A stretch of DNA of 64,000 nucleotides from Phoronis australis (lineage: Eukaryota > Phoronida > Phoronidae). Position 1 is the first letter of the stretch, and the number at the start of each line of letters is the position of its first letter. The stretch covers positions 275,881 to 339,880 of the forward strand of contig NMRA01000369.1 of the NCBI GenBank assembly GCA_002633005.1. The letters are read 5' to 3'. Positions 23,922 through 34,932 of the stretch are shown piece by piece. The notes under the pieces were generated by a model. It had not been told where the DNA came from. It worked only from the letters and a program-made list of their open reading frames with translations, and did no database searches. Made by a program: the position numbers and the translations under genes.

Positions 23922-25308
23922 AATCTGGGAGAGTTCTCAGTGTGCATCAAAAAGACCCACATGGTAGAAGATTACCTATTTTTGACAAAGACCATTTACC
24001 AGGACAAGGAATTTGCATTTATTCATAAAAAATAAGACTTCCTTGTTTTTGCTAAGCAGATACATTCATGCCCCCAATTGGCGAAGTTGTGTCAAAAAAA
24101 GAAAAGTTTTGGCAAATGTGTTCAAAAACAGCAGTTTCGTGCATGTAGAATCTTTATCCGTGGGAGTTAAATTTGCTCAGTAATTGAGCTGTTAAACTCA
24201 TTGGTCACGATCACCGACTTTCTTTTATGTAGTATGGAGGGTAAAAACGAAAGCTATAACCCGGCAGTGTTCCACAGTGGTCGACAAACCGTTGCCAAAG
24301 TTCATGGCCTTGTCTGTGAGGGCTTTCAGAGACTCGCATCCGAGACTTTCACTTCGTCTCCCGTCAAACAGTTCACTGAGCAGTTATACCTACTATATGA
24401 GAAAATACGAGCTAGTGCAAATTTTAATCCAACAAGTTTTGAAATCAATGACAAAATTGGCATGAATGTAATTTATTTTGAGGCGAACTCTATTAATCTC
24501 ACCATAGAGGTACATAATTGAATAATGAGTTCCGTGGCGCAAATCAACTGTTAATTAGAGCAAATTCACTTACGAAAAAGTCTTTGAAGTTCTATTTTAT
24601 CTTTGCTCTAATGTATATGCTACCACAGCTGCGAAAAAAAGAAACATGAATGTCCTGATAGCTGACACTAGGAAAAAAACCGTTTCAGTTCATTAAGCTC
24701 GCCCACTGAACGAACTGAACATTCAGATAAGTAGGACCCGGTTTGCTAAATATTTTTACATTGGTGGAAAAGTTTGGAGACAAAAAGAAGTATTGGATTG
24801 CCAGAGAAGTGACAACGCGTCGACGCGCGGTGACAAGTTCGGCGTCCAAGTAACCCGCGCGAACGCTCTGGATTTTAGCCTGACACACATCTGTTGCGTA
24901 TCGATTGCTAACAGTCTGTTAGCGGCGCTCAACTATACGGGAAATGAGAAACACCTGACATACGGACTAAAATCCTTTGTTTATTATTTGACGAGCAGTC
25001 TAATGAGAGGATATCTCCTGAATGAAGTACAAAAACAAATATCCTGAAACTAGTTGAGAAAAAACCTCATCGATGTGTGCCGTAGCATGGGCGGCACAGC
25101 ACTGAGAAAGTAGGGGGCTATAGCCGCCGTCTATGCGGTAGCCGTTCGGCGGCAAGACTTGATGCAATTACACACGTTAATCCCAGTACTGAGTGGCGAT
25201 AGTTGTCATACTGGCGCTGATGCTTGTCCACTACAACAAAGAGATGATCGACAGCGCTTTGAGAAGCGTCCTAGGATGACAAAATTTGTACTTTAGTACT
25301 GTGTATCT
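23922..25308. other. intergenic, no gene supported
   Basis: Two open frames (24201-24521 and 24793-25047, plus strand) resemble no family I recognise and have no supporting splice or promoter context. A GC-richer patch with several CG dinucleotides occurs at about 24810-24930. Nothing else was seen. Confidence 0.4.
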
Positions 25309-26498
25309 CATCACTCGAACCATTGAAAGTGCATTGAGTTAAATTTGCGGTAACCTTGTCTCTTGTTGCATTTGAATGTAAAAAATGAAAACATATTGCG
25401 TCGTTCACTAATTAGCTCCTGAAGACTGGCCCCCAATAAAGTAGAGTCGGTGCCATTTTTTCAAAATATCATCAAAAAGTTCACTGTTTAAGAAATTTGA
25501 ACTTGTCACGTTTTACCCAGTGCCCAAGTGTGGGCGGAGGTAATAACTGACCGGTGCTAATAGCTTTCGGTGCGTGATGATACTCTGAAGATTGGTTCGC
25601 GTTAAGGTTGGATCTCATCAATTGTCGGTGTATTTAGTCAATTATCTACAAAACTATATTTTTAGCTCAGTAAGCGTGCATATTTCCTAAAATTAGAAAG
25701 CCTGCAGAACTTCGGGCGAACACTGTGACTGCTGATTCTGTAACTGCAACGCAGCTCAACTGTAAAAAATTATAATTCAACGTCAACTTCAACTCAGCTT
25801 CGATCTACTCAACTCTATCTCAACGTTTCAACTTAGTCACAGTAACCAGTGTAATACAGTCTCTTACAATGTTCCGGAACATTTCACCAGTAAACAAACC
25901 CATTCCAGACCTTAGCGGATTTCTATAAACACAAACAAGGCTCTAAAATGTTCCAGACCGTGGTTCTATTTTCAAATTAGTTATGTGCTGGAACATTGTT
26001 CTAGAATGTCCAATAGTTTTCTATCCTTAATAAATTAGGTCATCACTAGCTTGACCCCATAGCACGCTCTCCTGGAATATTCTCTAGTATGCTATTGTAA
26101 ACAAGCTACATCCGATTACAAGCCTCTAACCCTATGGCTCACGTCAATCGAGAGCTATCTGCTAGTAAACAAGTTGAACGGCAAAATAAAACTAGTTGAA
26201 AGGTCAGGGCTCTTACAAAATGTTTGCCAAGTGCCTGTGAAATGGGAATACATGTGATGCAAAAATTGTTATCGTGAAATTTCACTTTTATTCAAGCATA
26301 GTATTTCTAGATGGTTTGTTTTTTAAAGGAATGTTACTTCTTAGTTTTAAGGCGTTTTGGGGCAATTTTCTTTCCACTATTTATTTGTACACATGGCCGT
26401 CGGCCTAAAGTACAACAAACAAACAAACGATATCATTGGAGTGCTATGCACACTTGTCAGCAATACACAAATTGTTCCGATTTTTAAATGCGTAGTAN
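25309..26498 (+). repeat. 1.2-kb tandem duplication, copy 1
   Basis: Nearly the whole stretch is repeated at 26500-27712, with scattered single-base differences and one insertion of roughly 20 bases near the start of copy 2. The junction contains an ambiguous base (26498). No coding sequence is recognised; the copies share palindromic GAA/TTC motifs described separately. Confidence 0.93.
25872..26082. promoter_or_regulatory. cluster of heat-shock-element-like palindromes, copy 1
   Basis: Within 211 bases there are TTCCGGAA (25872-25879, followed by CATTTC), TTCTAGAA (25999-26006, within GGAACATTGTTCTAGAATG) and GAATATTC (26075-26082). Alternating GAA/TTC blocks at two-base spacing are the recognition pattern of heat-shock factor. 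No adjacent gene or TATA box was identified, so function is inference. Confidence 0.35.
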
Positions 26499-26499
26499 T

Positions 26500-27712
26500 C
26501 ATCACTCGAAGCATTGAAAGTGGAACTTACAACATGTACATTGAATTATATTTACGGTAACCTTGTCTCTTTTTCCATTTGAATGTATTGAAAACATATT
26601 GCGTCGTTCACTAATTAGCTCCTTTAAGACTGGTCCCAAATAAAGTACAGTCGGTGCCATTTTTTTCAAAATATCATCAAAAAGTTCATTGTTTAAGAAA
26701 TTTGAACTTGTCACGTTTGAAGTTACCTAGTGGCCAAGGGTGGGCGCATGTAGTAACTGACCGGTGCTAATAGCTTTCGGTGCGTGATGATACTCTGAAG
26801 ATTGGTTCGCGTTAAGGTTGGATCTTATCAATTGTCGGTGTATTCAGTCAATTATCTACAAAAATATATTTTTAGCTCAGTAAGCGTGCATATTTCCTAA
26901 AATTAGAAAGCCTGCAGAACTTCGGGCGAACACTGAGACTGCTGATTCTGTAACTGCAACGCAACTCAACTGTAAAAAATTATAATTCAACGTCAACTTC
27001 AACTCAGCTTCGATCTACTCAACTCTATCTCAACGTTTCAACTTAGTCACAGTAACCAGTGTAATACAGTCTCTTACAATGTTCCGGAACATTTCACCAG
27101 TAAACAAACCCATTCCAGAACTTCGCGGATTTCTATAAACACAAACAAGGCTCTAAAATGTTCCAGACCGTGGTTCTATTTTCAAATTAGTTATGTGCTG
27201 GAACATTGTTCTAGAATGTCCAATAGTTTTCTATCCTTAATAAATTAGGTCATCACTAGCTTGACCCCATAGCACACTCTCCTGGAATATTCTCTAGTAT
27301 GCTATTGTAAACAAGCTACATCCGATTACAAGCCTCTGACCCTATGGGTCATGTCAATCGAGAGCTATCTGCTAGTAAACAAGTTGAACGGCAAAATAAA
27401 ACTAGTTGAAAGGTCAGGGCTCTTACAAAATGTTTGCCAAGTGCCTGTGAAATGGGAATACATGTGATGCAAAAATTGTTATCGTGAAATTTCACTTTTA
27501 TTCAAGCATAGTATTTCTAGATGGTCTGTTTTTTAAAGGAATGTTACTTCTTAGTTTTAAGGCGTTTTGGGGCAATTTCCTTTCCATTATTTATTTGTAC
27601 ACATGGCCGTCAGCCTAAAGTACAACAAACAAACAAACAAACGATATCATTGGAGTGCTATGCACACTTGTCAGCAATACACAAGTTGTTCCGATTTTTA
27701 GATGCGTAGTAT
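26500..27712 (+). repeat. 1.2-kb tandem duplication, copy 2
   Basis: Direct copy of 25309-26498 in the same orientation. Differences include GAACTTACAACATG near 26521, an extra AACA unit near 27628 and isolated substitutions. The high identity means a recent duplication or an assembly artefact from two haplotypes. Confidence 0.93.
27082..27292. promoter_or_regulatory. cluster of heat-shock-element-like palindromes, copy 2
   Basis: The same three palindromes recur in the second duplicate: TTCCGGAA at 27082-27089, TTCTAGAA at 27209-27216 and GAATATTC at 27285-27292. All three are unchanged between copies although other bases differ. Confidence 0.35.
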
Positions 27713-29705
27713 ACATATTTCACAACTGAGGTATCCATATTACATAACAGTCTATGAAATTTAAACAAAGTGGGACTTGTTCAGAGGCTCTCACTTAGAA
27801 ACTTAGCTCTGATTTCAGAAAAAGCGTCGCAAACTAACAAAAAGTGATACAATTCCTCGAGCATAATGTACATACTCTGTGTTGATATATCACATTTACA
27901 ATACTTTGGGCAATTTAGTTACTCTTGAATCTTTTCGGTTGATTCTTATACAAACGATATTGAAATCCCACCTAGCGCTAATTAGGTTTAGCCGAAATCG
28001 TCAAGTCTTAACTCTAGTTAGTCTACTTAGCGGCGTTGAATTTTCCCGTTGAAATAAGTACACCAACGAACTCCATTTTTTCAATGCGTAATTCGGAAAC
28101 GGCTTGCTGTATTGAAAAAACAAAAAGGAGTTCTACTACACTAGACTGACACTAGAAACTTGGCCCGTTTTACTGCAAAAAACTGCGAGTGTCACCCGCG
28201 TTTATGTGCATAGCTATCATAACCGGGGACAGGAGTGAAAGTTAACAATGGAACACTGCTTTCATAGTACAGCTTTTTCAGAAGGACATCACTTCCGCTT
28301 CGAGAACTGAAATGCTAATCATTTATTCTCGGAAAAGATTTTTATACCTTTCTTAGAGAGTAGAGCATGTCAATTTGACCAAAAAATATCAAAAAACCAA
28401 CATTCTTGAAACCAAACGGGCGCGTCGGCTTTCATGCACTTCTTCGTCCACACAACCTAGCCTCGTCCCGGTCTCAAGCACGCAGTCGCCTTGGTGCAAG
28501 ACAAAGACGCTAACCCTCTAAGGTCTCTGTGCAAGCTGAAAATACAGCCAAGTATCTCACTGTAAGGATCGTTTCTTATTTGAAATCACGTGAGTTGACT
28601 AGACTGGTAGGTGTCGCTACTTTCGGAAAGGCTGTAGATAAAACATAAACATCGTTTCTTTGTAATCATTTTTATGTATCCTGTAGTATAAACAGTACAG
28701 TGCGAAGACAAGTGTATTGTCTGTATTAGATGATTTGTATCACTACTCGAGCTAACATCCCGAAAGGAGTACACACGAAAAGTGGACTTGCAAAGGTGCT
28801 GCCGTTGAGCAAACATCAACTAACGTTTCCAGTGTTAGTAAAATAAAAAGGGTAACTATCGACGAGGTGGCCAATCTGTGTCTACTTTCCGAAAAAAATT
28901 TCTTTGCCGTCCTTGCCGTCATTTTTATAGTGTTTTATACGCCCTTCAACCGCTGTTTTCTCCACCTGGTCGGTAAATTCTAGTCTTGTTTAGTACCCGC
29001 CGTACCGTTCTAATGCAGTTTTTTACCCTCCCATTCCTTGTAACCATGTTGCGGAGTCTTTGTTTTAACCGATTTTTTACACACGTCGTCATACCTTCCA
29101 TTTGTAAACACCCACCCGTTGCCTAACGCGACAGCGTAACTCGTAGGTAACCGGGCAGACAAAATAGATTCAGTTCCCATAAAAATACTGAAGAATAGAC
29201 CCCCGCCATTGTTTCGTTGCTCAACCCAGTCATCCGGAAGTATTCTGCCATCAAATTTAGAATAGACCGACAACCGCTAAAAATCGAAAGAAATGCAACC
29301 ACGTACAATGTCCAATACGCAAAATGAGAAATTGGAGAATTTTGAATGAAACACGGATTTTCTATTTTATTTTGCTCACTGAAAATAAATTGTTAGGATT
29401 GCACACTGTTTTTGACGAACCTTATTCAACCCGGCTTTCAAAGTCAAACTTTAACAGTGTCCGTGCAGCGTGACTGTAAGTAGCCTGGAGATTGTTTGAG
29501 CTACAATAGGAGGAACTATGAAATGCTGCAGCAGTCCGAATTAGCTTCGCTCTAGCTAGCAGCCTTCGTGCGAGCCGATAATGAAGTCAAGCTCCTGATT
29601 GTATTTAGTTTGCGCTCATTTGAAAAGTCACGTGAGTTGACTGGCCTGAAAGCGATCAGTCAGTGACAAGCACTGGACAGTCTTGCACGTCTACCAAACA
29701 ATACG
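27713..29705. other. intergenic, no gene supported
   Basis: A minus-strand open frame at 29010-29273 (87 codons) shows no family resemblance. Otherwise this is AT-rich unique DNA in which I see no RNA gene, splice-bounded exon or element ends. Confidence 0.4.
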
Positions 29706-30696
29706 CAGTGGCGGATCTAGGATATCACAAGGCGGGGCCAACATTTTGTCTGAAAACATTTGCGTAAAGCACGATTAGATGAGCATTGCACCGAATGGGG
29801 GAGCTCGGTAGGGGGGTTTGCCCCCTCCCGCCCAGGAAAAATTTTCTGTCTTTTCCTCTAAAAATCACGCATTTTCCTTGATTCCTGAAGTATTGAACAA
29901 AAAAAGGCAAAGAAAAAGAAAAAAAAAACACGGATAACGTGTCAAACATGAAAAATTGCAATTACCACAGACTCGAACTCACGATAGAACGCGCGTGCTT
30001 TACCACTGCACCATCGCGATTTAACTGCTAATTTGATAATAAAAGACCTACTTGTTTATGGTCCACAGCGTTTGCGCGCGAAACTTACATCTTTTTGTAA
30101 TGCTTATTACACTTTTATATTTTGTGCAGTCAGTTCTTAACAAATTTGTTGTATTTAAAATAGTCTTCAATTGCCCAAAAGACCAAATCTGTTTTTTTTT
30201 GTGTTGGCATTTATGACGCGATTGCTTTGGAAATCGTTATGGTTTGATAAAAAGAGAATTATGAGTTTCTGAGTGATTCACGAAGGCTTCGATTAAAATT
30301 CACATCTTACCAGCAGCTTCTGTTTTTTCATCGTCACTCAGATTCCATTTTCTTTGAAAAATGAAGTAAATTTTCTCATTGCACAGTGAAGCAGACGACG
30401 GAAACGGAGTCGTAGTGCGCAGCGCCACTGCCGGTCGCCTGGGATATCGCGGGAGAGCCTATACTTAGCCATAGTTTCGTTACGATTGAGCCGTGTGCCG
30501 AATTTGACTCTTGAAATTGGATCTGAACACACTAAAACTGCACACATTTAAATCTTGTTTCCGCCGTATAATGTTAATTAGCGGGGTTAATTAATAAACT
30601 CAACATTTCCCTACGCTCTTGCTGTTTTATTTTTTGCGGCAGCCAAGGTGGGGAGGGGGTGGGCCCCCTGCCACCCCCTAAATCCGCCTATGAATA
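29706..30696. mobile_element. candidate non-autonomous DNA transposon, about 1 kb
   Basis: The left end CAGTGGCGGATCTAGG and the right end, CATAGGCGGATTTAGG in reverse complement, are inverted and match the MITE termini at 10573 and 22382. Both ends continue inward into G-rich/C-rich blocks (GGCGGGGCC; GGGCCCCCTGCCACCCCC). Flanking bases (left ...AATACG, right AATATG...) are similar but give no clean target duplication. The interior carries a tRNA-like sequence. Two separate insertions facing each other are also possible. Confidence 0.45.
29962..30020 (-). repeat. tRNA-like sequence (SINE head or tRNA pseudogene)
   Basis: On the minus strand TGGTGCAGTGGTAA (30013 to 30000) fits box A and GAGTTCGAGTC (29980 to 29970) fits box B. 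The acceptor and anticodon stems do not close well, so a working tRNA is unlikely. It lies inside the candidate element 29706-30696. Confidence 0.4.
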
Positions 30697-30843
30697 TGTG
30701 ACATAATAATTGAAGTTGCGAAAGTTTAAATAATCAAATAGATATTAGCACACAGACGTAAGGTTACGTAGCATAAACTTTTCATCGTAAATATCCATGA
30801 TTGTCTAGAGCTAGCAATCGAGTTAAGCCAGAAGTGCCGGGTC

Positions 30844-33800
30844 TCAGCCTGTCACAATTTTCCAACGTTCACGTTGACAACCCGATATAACGGACCAATC
30901 CAGATAAACGCCGGAGCAGGTAGTTGGACTAACTTTAGTTGCTGAGCTTGACAGCCCAAGCCACTTCCCGTCAAATATATAGTGAATAAACACGTAGTCA
31001 TCTTCCCTGATATATTCTCCTCGACATGAATGCCTTGTGTCAGTAGAGCATTGGCTCTTTCGATCAGGAGAGAAGATTTTGAATTGCTCGCCAACGCAAT
31101 CAGAAGTTGGAACACGGTTTCCGGGACACGTGGAGCGCCCACACTGTGAATCACTGAAAAAATGTTGCCAGCAGCTTATCCAATTGTCGCGATGAATGTT
31201 ATACTGAATGCCAATTTCGTCACCATGTCGTAGAATCGTACCTACATCTCGAGACAAACTAATAATCCGAAACTTTTCCCCTGTGCAATCGCTCCATCGT
31301 CGGCCATATACGTCACACGAAGACAGATAACACGTCCAGTGCCAGCATCCCAACCATTTGCCTGCAAAATCATTTCTCAAAGCAACGATGTCACCAGATC
31401 GCAGTGCCCCGGGACATTGCGAGTGGCTTTCGTCGGCATTGTCACCGCAGTCATCATCGCCATTGCAAAGATAGGCACGAGGTATACATTTTCCCGTGGG
31501 ACATTTGAACTTGTCGTTAGCCGAGCAGCAGCCGCAGCAATATTTCATGTTACACTGCCGTTGTTCTTGTCTAGGAGTGTTGTTATTATCTTTCAAACAG
31601 TCTTCAATGCTTGTCGTTCCTTTGCAGGTTCTCCGACGCGTTTGAAGACCACCACCGCAAGATCTAGAGCAACTTCCCCAACTGCCCCAAGCGCTCCATT
31701 GATAACGACATTTCCCCTCGGGTACCCAACGTAAAGAAGTGCCATTAGTTTTGCATACATAAGCAATAGACTCTGGCATGCGTTGCTGAGTACAAATCTT
31801 TGTAACCTTCATTCCTTCATAACTAAGAAGATCTTTACAAAACCTTCCACCAGTGACTTCGCTCAGTTTAAGTTTGCCACAACTGTGCATCCCCCAATAA
31901 TCTTGATACTGAATTTGTCGGAATTCAAATTCTGTTTTCAGTCTCTTTGCTTCATCCAAGAACCCGTCACGCTGTTTCTGGGATTTCCCATACTTTTTAA
32001 TCAGCCACTCCCTATAGAAGATCAAAACTTCACCCAAAGATTGATCAAGTAGGGCCAGACCCCGCATCAATCCCGAAACAGCATTGTTATATTCCTCGCT
32101 GCAGCCACTCTGTGGATTCTTAGCCAACCATTGCTTTTTAAAACTGTTGTAGAAATCGTCCCCAGGTGAGCTTAGAAGGCCCTTGGCGAGAATCATGTTA
32201 TACAGACTTGCCTTCAACTCAAGCTCAGACACAGTTAACATATGTTTTGTAACTGCGTCTCCAAAGGTATCAAAATGTGTATCGCCGTTTTTCATTCTAA
32301 TATAGATATCAACGAGAAGTTCAACATCTTTTATCACTTCCCAATGCTTCATTACATTTTGAGAGTGATCAAATAGAGAAATCATGTCTCTCCTCAGGGA
32401 GTCAATCTGAGTTGAAAGGTTCCGAATTTCAAAGTACGTGTCGACTACCGTTGGCACGTTCAAAACGTATTTAATACTTTCTCTCATACTTGCAATCAAC
32501 TCTAGAACCGAGTCATCTGGATTGACGGTTACATCACACGAATCACCTTCAACAAATTCGTTGCATTTGCAGAGAAACGTATTTGTGTGAGGGACTGAAC
32601 TGCACAATCCGTTGTCATTGCATTTTTCGAAACCTACGCATGGATCGAGGCTTGCTCGTGTTCCAGCTGCAATGAAGTCGTGCTTGTATTCGTGTCCTGG
32701 TAAAGTGTCACATCTTTGTTTGGTAAGAAATGTCTCTTCCGAAGCTTTTATATATCTACCCATTCTGCAATCGTCACAACGTGAGAATCTTACCAAGGTC
32801 TGGGTCGTTGGTAAGTCACTGCAACTTGGATATGAGTTCACGTCATCGTACACAACAACGAGCATTCTCTTAACGCCGTCTTCCGCGGTAAAGTATGTTT
32901 CACCTCTCTCGTGTAGGTGACTTCGATCGTCTTTGTCTATCGACGCCACTGCCCATGAGCACCATGGATACCTAAAAGTTTCAACAGGAGTTGTTGAGCA
33001 CAAACGTTGCACAGCCCCATGATAAAGGGAATCAACGCCAAAGATGAGATGAGAAAAGGTTTGCAAAACTTGCAAGGGTTTCACACCGTGCTCCAAAAGG
33101 GGAAGACGCGCATCACCAAGATTTTTAAGTTCTGTTTACATTTCAAAATACTTTCATCATTAATCCGGGGCGATGTACGTAAACGTCAGGGTGGTGGTGC
33201 CAACATAGCTATGCCTCTTTGAAGGCAAGGCAAGTTTGTGTGGTTGTGTCTGCTTTTTAATCAACAATGAATTTATTCTACCACTGTCGCGATTTCAATT
33301 TAACTTGACACATCTTCATGAAAAGTGTAAAACTCTTTTGACGAATTTCGGAAAACGTGAGGAAGTTCTAATTCAATTGTGCAAACTGCAAAACTAAGAA
33401 GATTTAAACGAGGATCCATTGTATTTCATGCTCTTGAATAGATACTACAGATATGTCGTCTTACCTCTCCGCCAAGTGGCTGTACACGGCTTCAACAACT
33501 GTTTCGTCAGGGTTGTTCCTCATGGATTTCAATAGCTTGAGTACGTCGTCCTGGGCAAATTGACGTGTATTTCCCATGCATTGCACGACTTTTCCCTTAT
33601 ACACTAGACGGATTCTGTACATGGTTCGAGCCATGTCTGTGAAGCTCTTAGCAGCTCTGTCGTCGTCTCCTTTAAACAGGTGATACGCCAGCACTTGCTG
33701 GGCAGCGAGCCCTGCCAAGCGCTTGACTTGAATCATAAGCATTGACAGTTTGTAGACATCGCATCCCTTTTCTTCAATGAGTCTGAAATACAAAGGCAAC

Positions 33801-34932
33801 AGATATTTAAAAGAGGTAAAATAATAGGAAGACGGACGGGAGTGAGAAAATGGACTGTCATGTTGCAAGATTATTCATGGTTGAAATTCAAGATGGTTCC
33901 CAAGACTGAGGTAAGGTGAATTTTAATCAGATTGCATTTGCACATAAAACAAATTTAATTACTTGTCATTTATATTTCAGCAATTTGTTCACGATATAGA
34001 GAGACCGGTGATCTTTTACAGTTACAAATAATTCTGAATCAGGCATGTTTTGGAGGATAGTTGCAGGGAAAATTACAAGTAGAAAATTTCTGTGTCCATG
34101 TGGTCCTTGAATCAAAATATAAAAACGTGTTTCATAATTAGACTTTGTCCGCCCAGAAAGTACCAACTCATTAAATATTGAGGTCAGAAACATGAACTAG
34201 AAAGCGAAATTTAGCAAACAATTAAAAAATATTGCCACCTTAAGTGTCACTCGTTTTTTCTCAATTCCAAAACATTTGAATATCTTACCTGTCAAAAATG
34301 TTGTTTTGTGTTTCAGTCTCTTGACGCGTGGACATCCGTATCAAACTGTCAATGAGCAAATCGATGTTATTCCTGTCATAATGGTTCACGTATTCCTCTT
34401 TTAACTTCAAAACTTCCCTCTGGGATTTTTTGGTCACCATATATTGCAAGATTTGCTTGAGTTTCTTGTCACCGTTTTCCACTGCGTTTTCAACTTCATT
34501 AAAACCGGATAGCATTTGATGGAAAATAAAAGCATTTTTCAGATCGTCAAGTTTTTCGTTGATTAAGTTAACACCATGCATCAATTCTTCGAGTTGTTCT
34601 TAAACGCGAGATTGTGAGTTCTCGAACAAGCCTATAATTTCATAAATGACAGTAAAAATGTTAAAGAAACCTAAATAGCTGGCAATCGATGATGCTGCTC
34701 TCGTGACAACCTTTAGCACTGGAAAGACCATAGAGGGAGCTGTTGACTTAAAACGACGTGTGACTATAGCGGTATCCTTTTCTATGTCCGCAGCAAGCGG
34801 CTTAATGCGATGTATAAGAAATTCCATCTTTACCACAGCAACATCAGTAGAGTTTACCTTAGCGCTGGATGGCGGAATTCGAAATACCAAGGCCACCGCG
34901 GCCCACCAAATTAAACAAGCCACGGCTATCAT
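30844..34932 (-). pseudogene. SE-cephalotoxin-like secreted multidomain protein, interrupted by an in-frame stop
   Basis: Exons on the minus strand: about 34932-34289 (ATG at 34932 followed by a good signal peptide with a hydrophobic core and small residues near SSA), 33782-33465, probably 33393-33305, and 33131-30844. The phases of all four fit. The last exon is 2.2 kb and fully open. Its domains in order: an EGF-like module, a long helical region, a sushi-like cysteine region, a thrombospondin type 1 repeat ([17 protein letters not shown]), an LDL-receptor class A module ([21 protein letters not shown]), and a Cys/Trp-rich C-terminal part of three similar segments. The EGF/TSP1/LDLa combination resembles SE-cephalotoxin of cuttlefish salivary gland and its homologues in other animals; toxicity here is not implied. 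A TAA at 34602-34600 breaks exon 1 about 111 codons after the ATG while both sides stay open. It may be a pseudogene, a null allele or a base error. Confidence 0.6.

Noticed and set aside
24201-24521. 106-codon plus-strand frame (MEGKNESYNPAVF region)
   Set aside because: Open and rather protein-like, but no recognised family, no clear promoter, and no neighbouring exon to connect it to.
24793-25047. 84-codon plus-strand frame
   Set aside because: No family resemblance and no supporting context; likely chance in a CG-richer patch.
29010-29273. 87-codon minus-strand frame
   Set aside because: No domain pattern and no convincing splice sites around it.
29962-30020. Functional tRNA gene
   Set aside because: Box A and box B are present, but the acceptor and anticodon stems do not pair, so it is listed only as a tRNA-like repeat.
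31339-31734. 131-codon plus-strand frame
   Set aside because: Antisense shadow of the TSP1/LDLa-coding exon on the minus strand.
33132-33464. A second frame-breaking lesion in the cephalotoxin-like gene between exons 33782-33465 and 33131-30844
   Set aside because: The direct junction is out of phase, but an open, splice-bounded 89-base exon at 33393-33305 has the right phases at both ends, so no lesion needs to be assumed.
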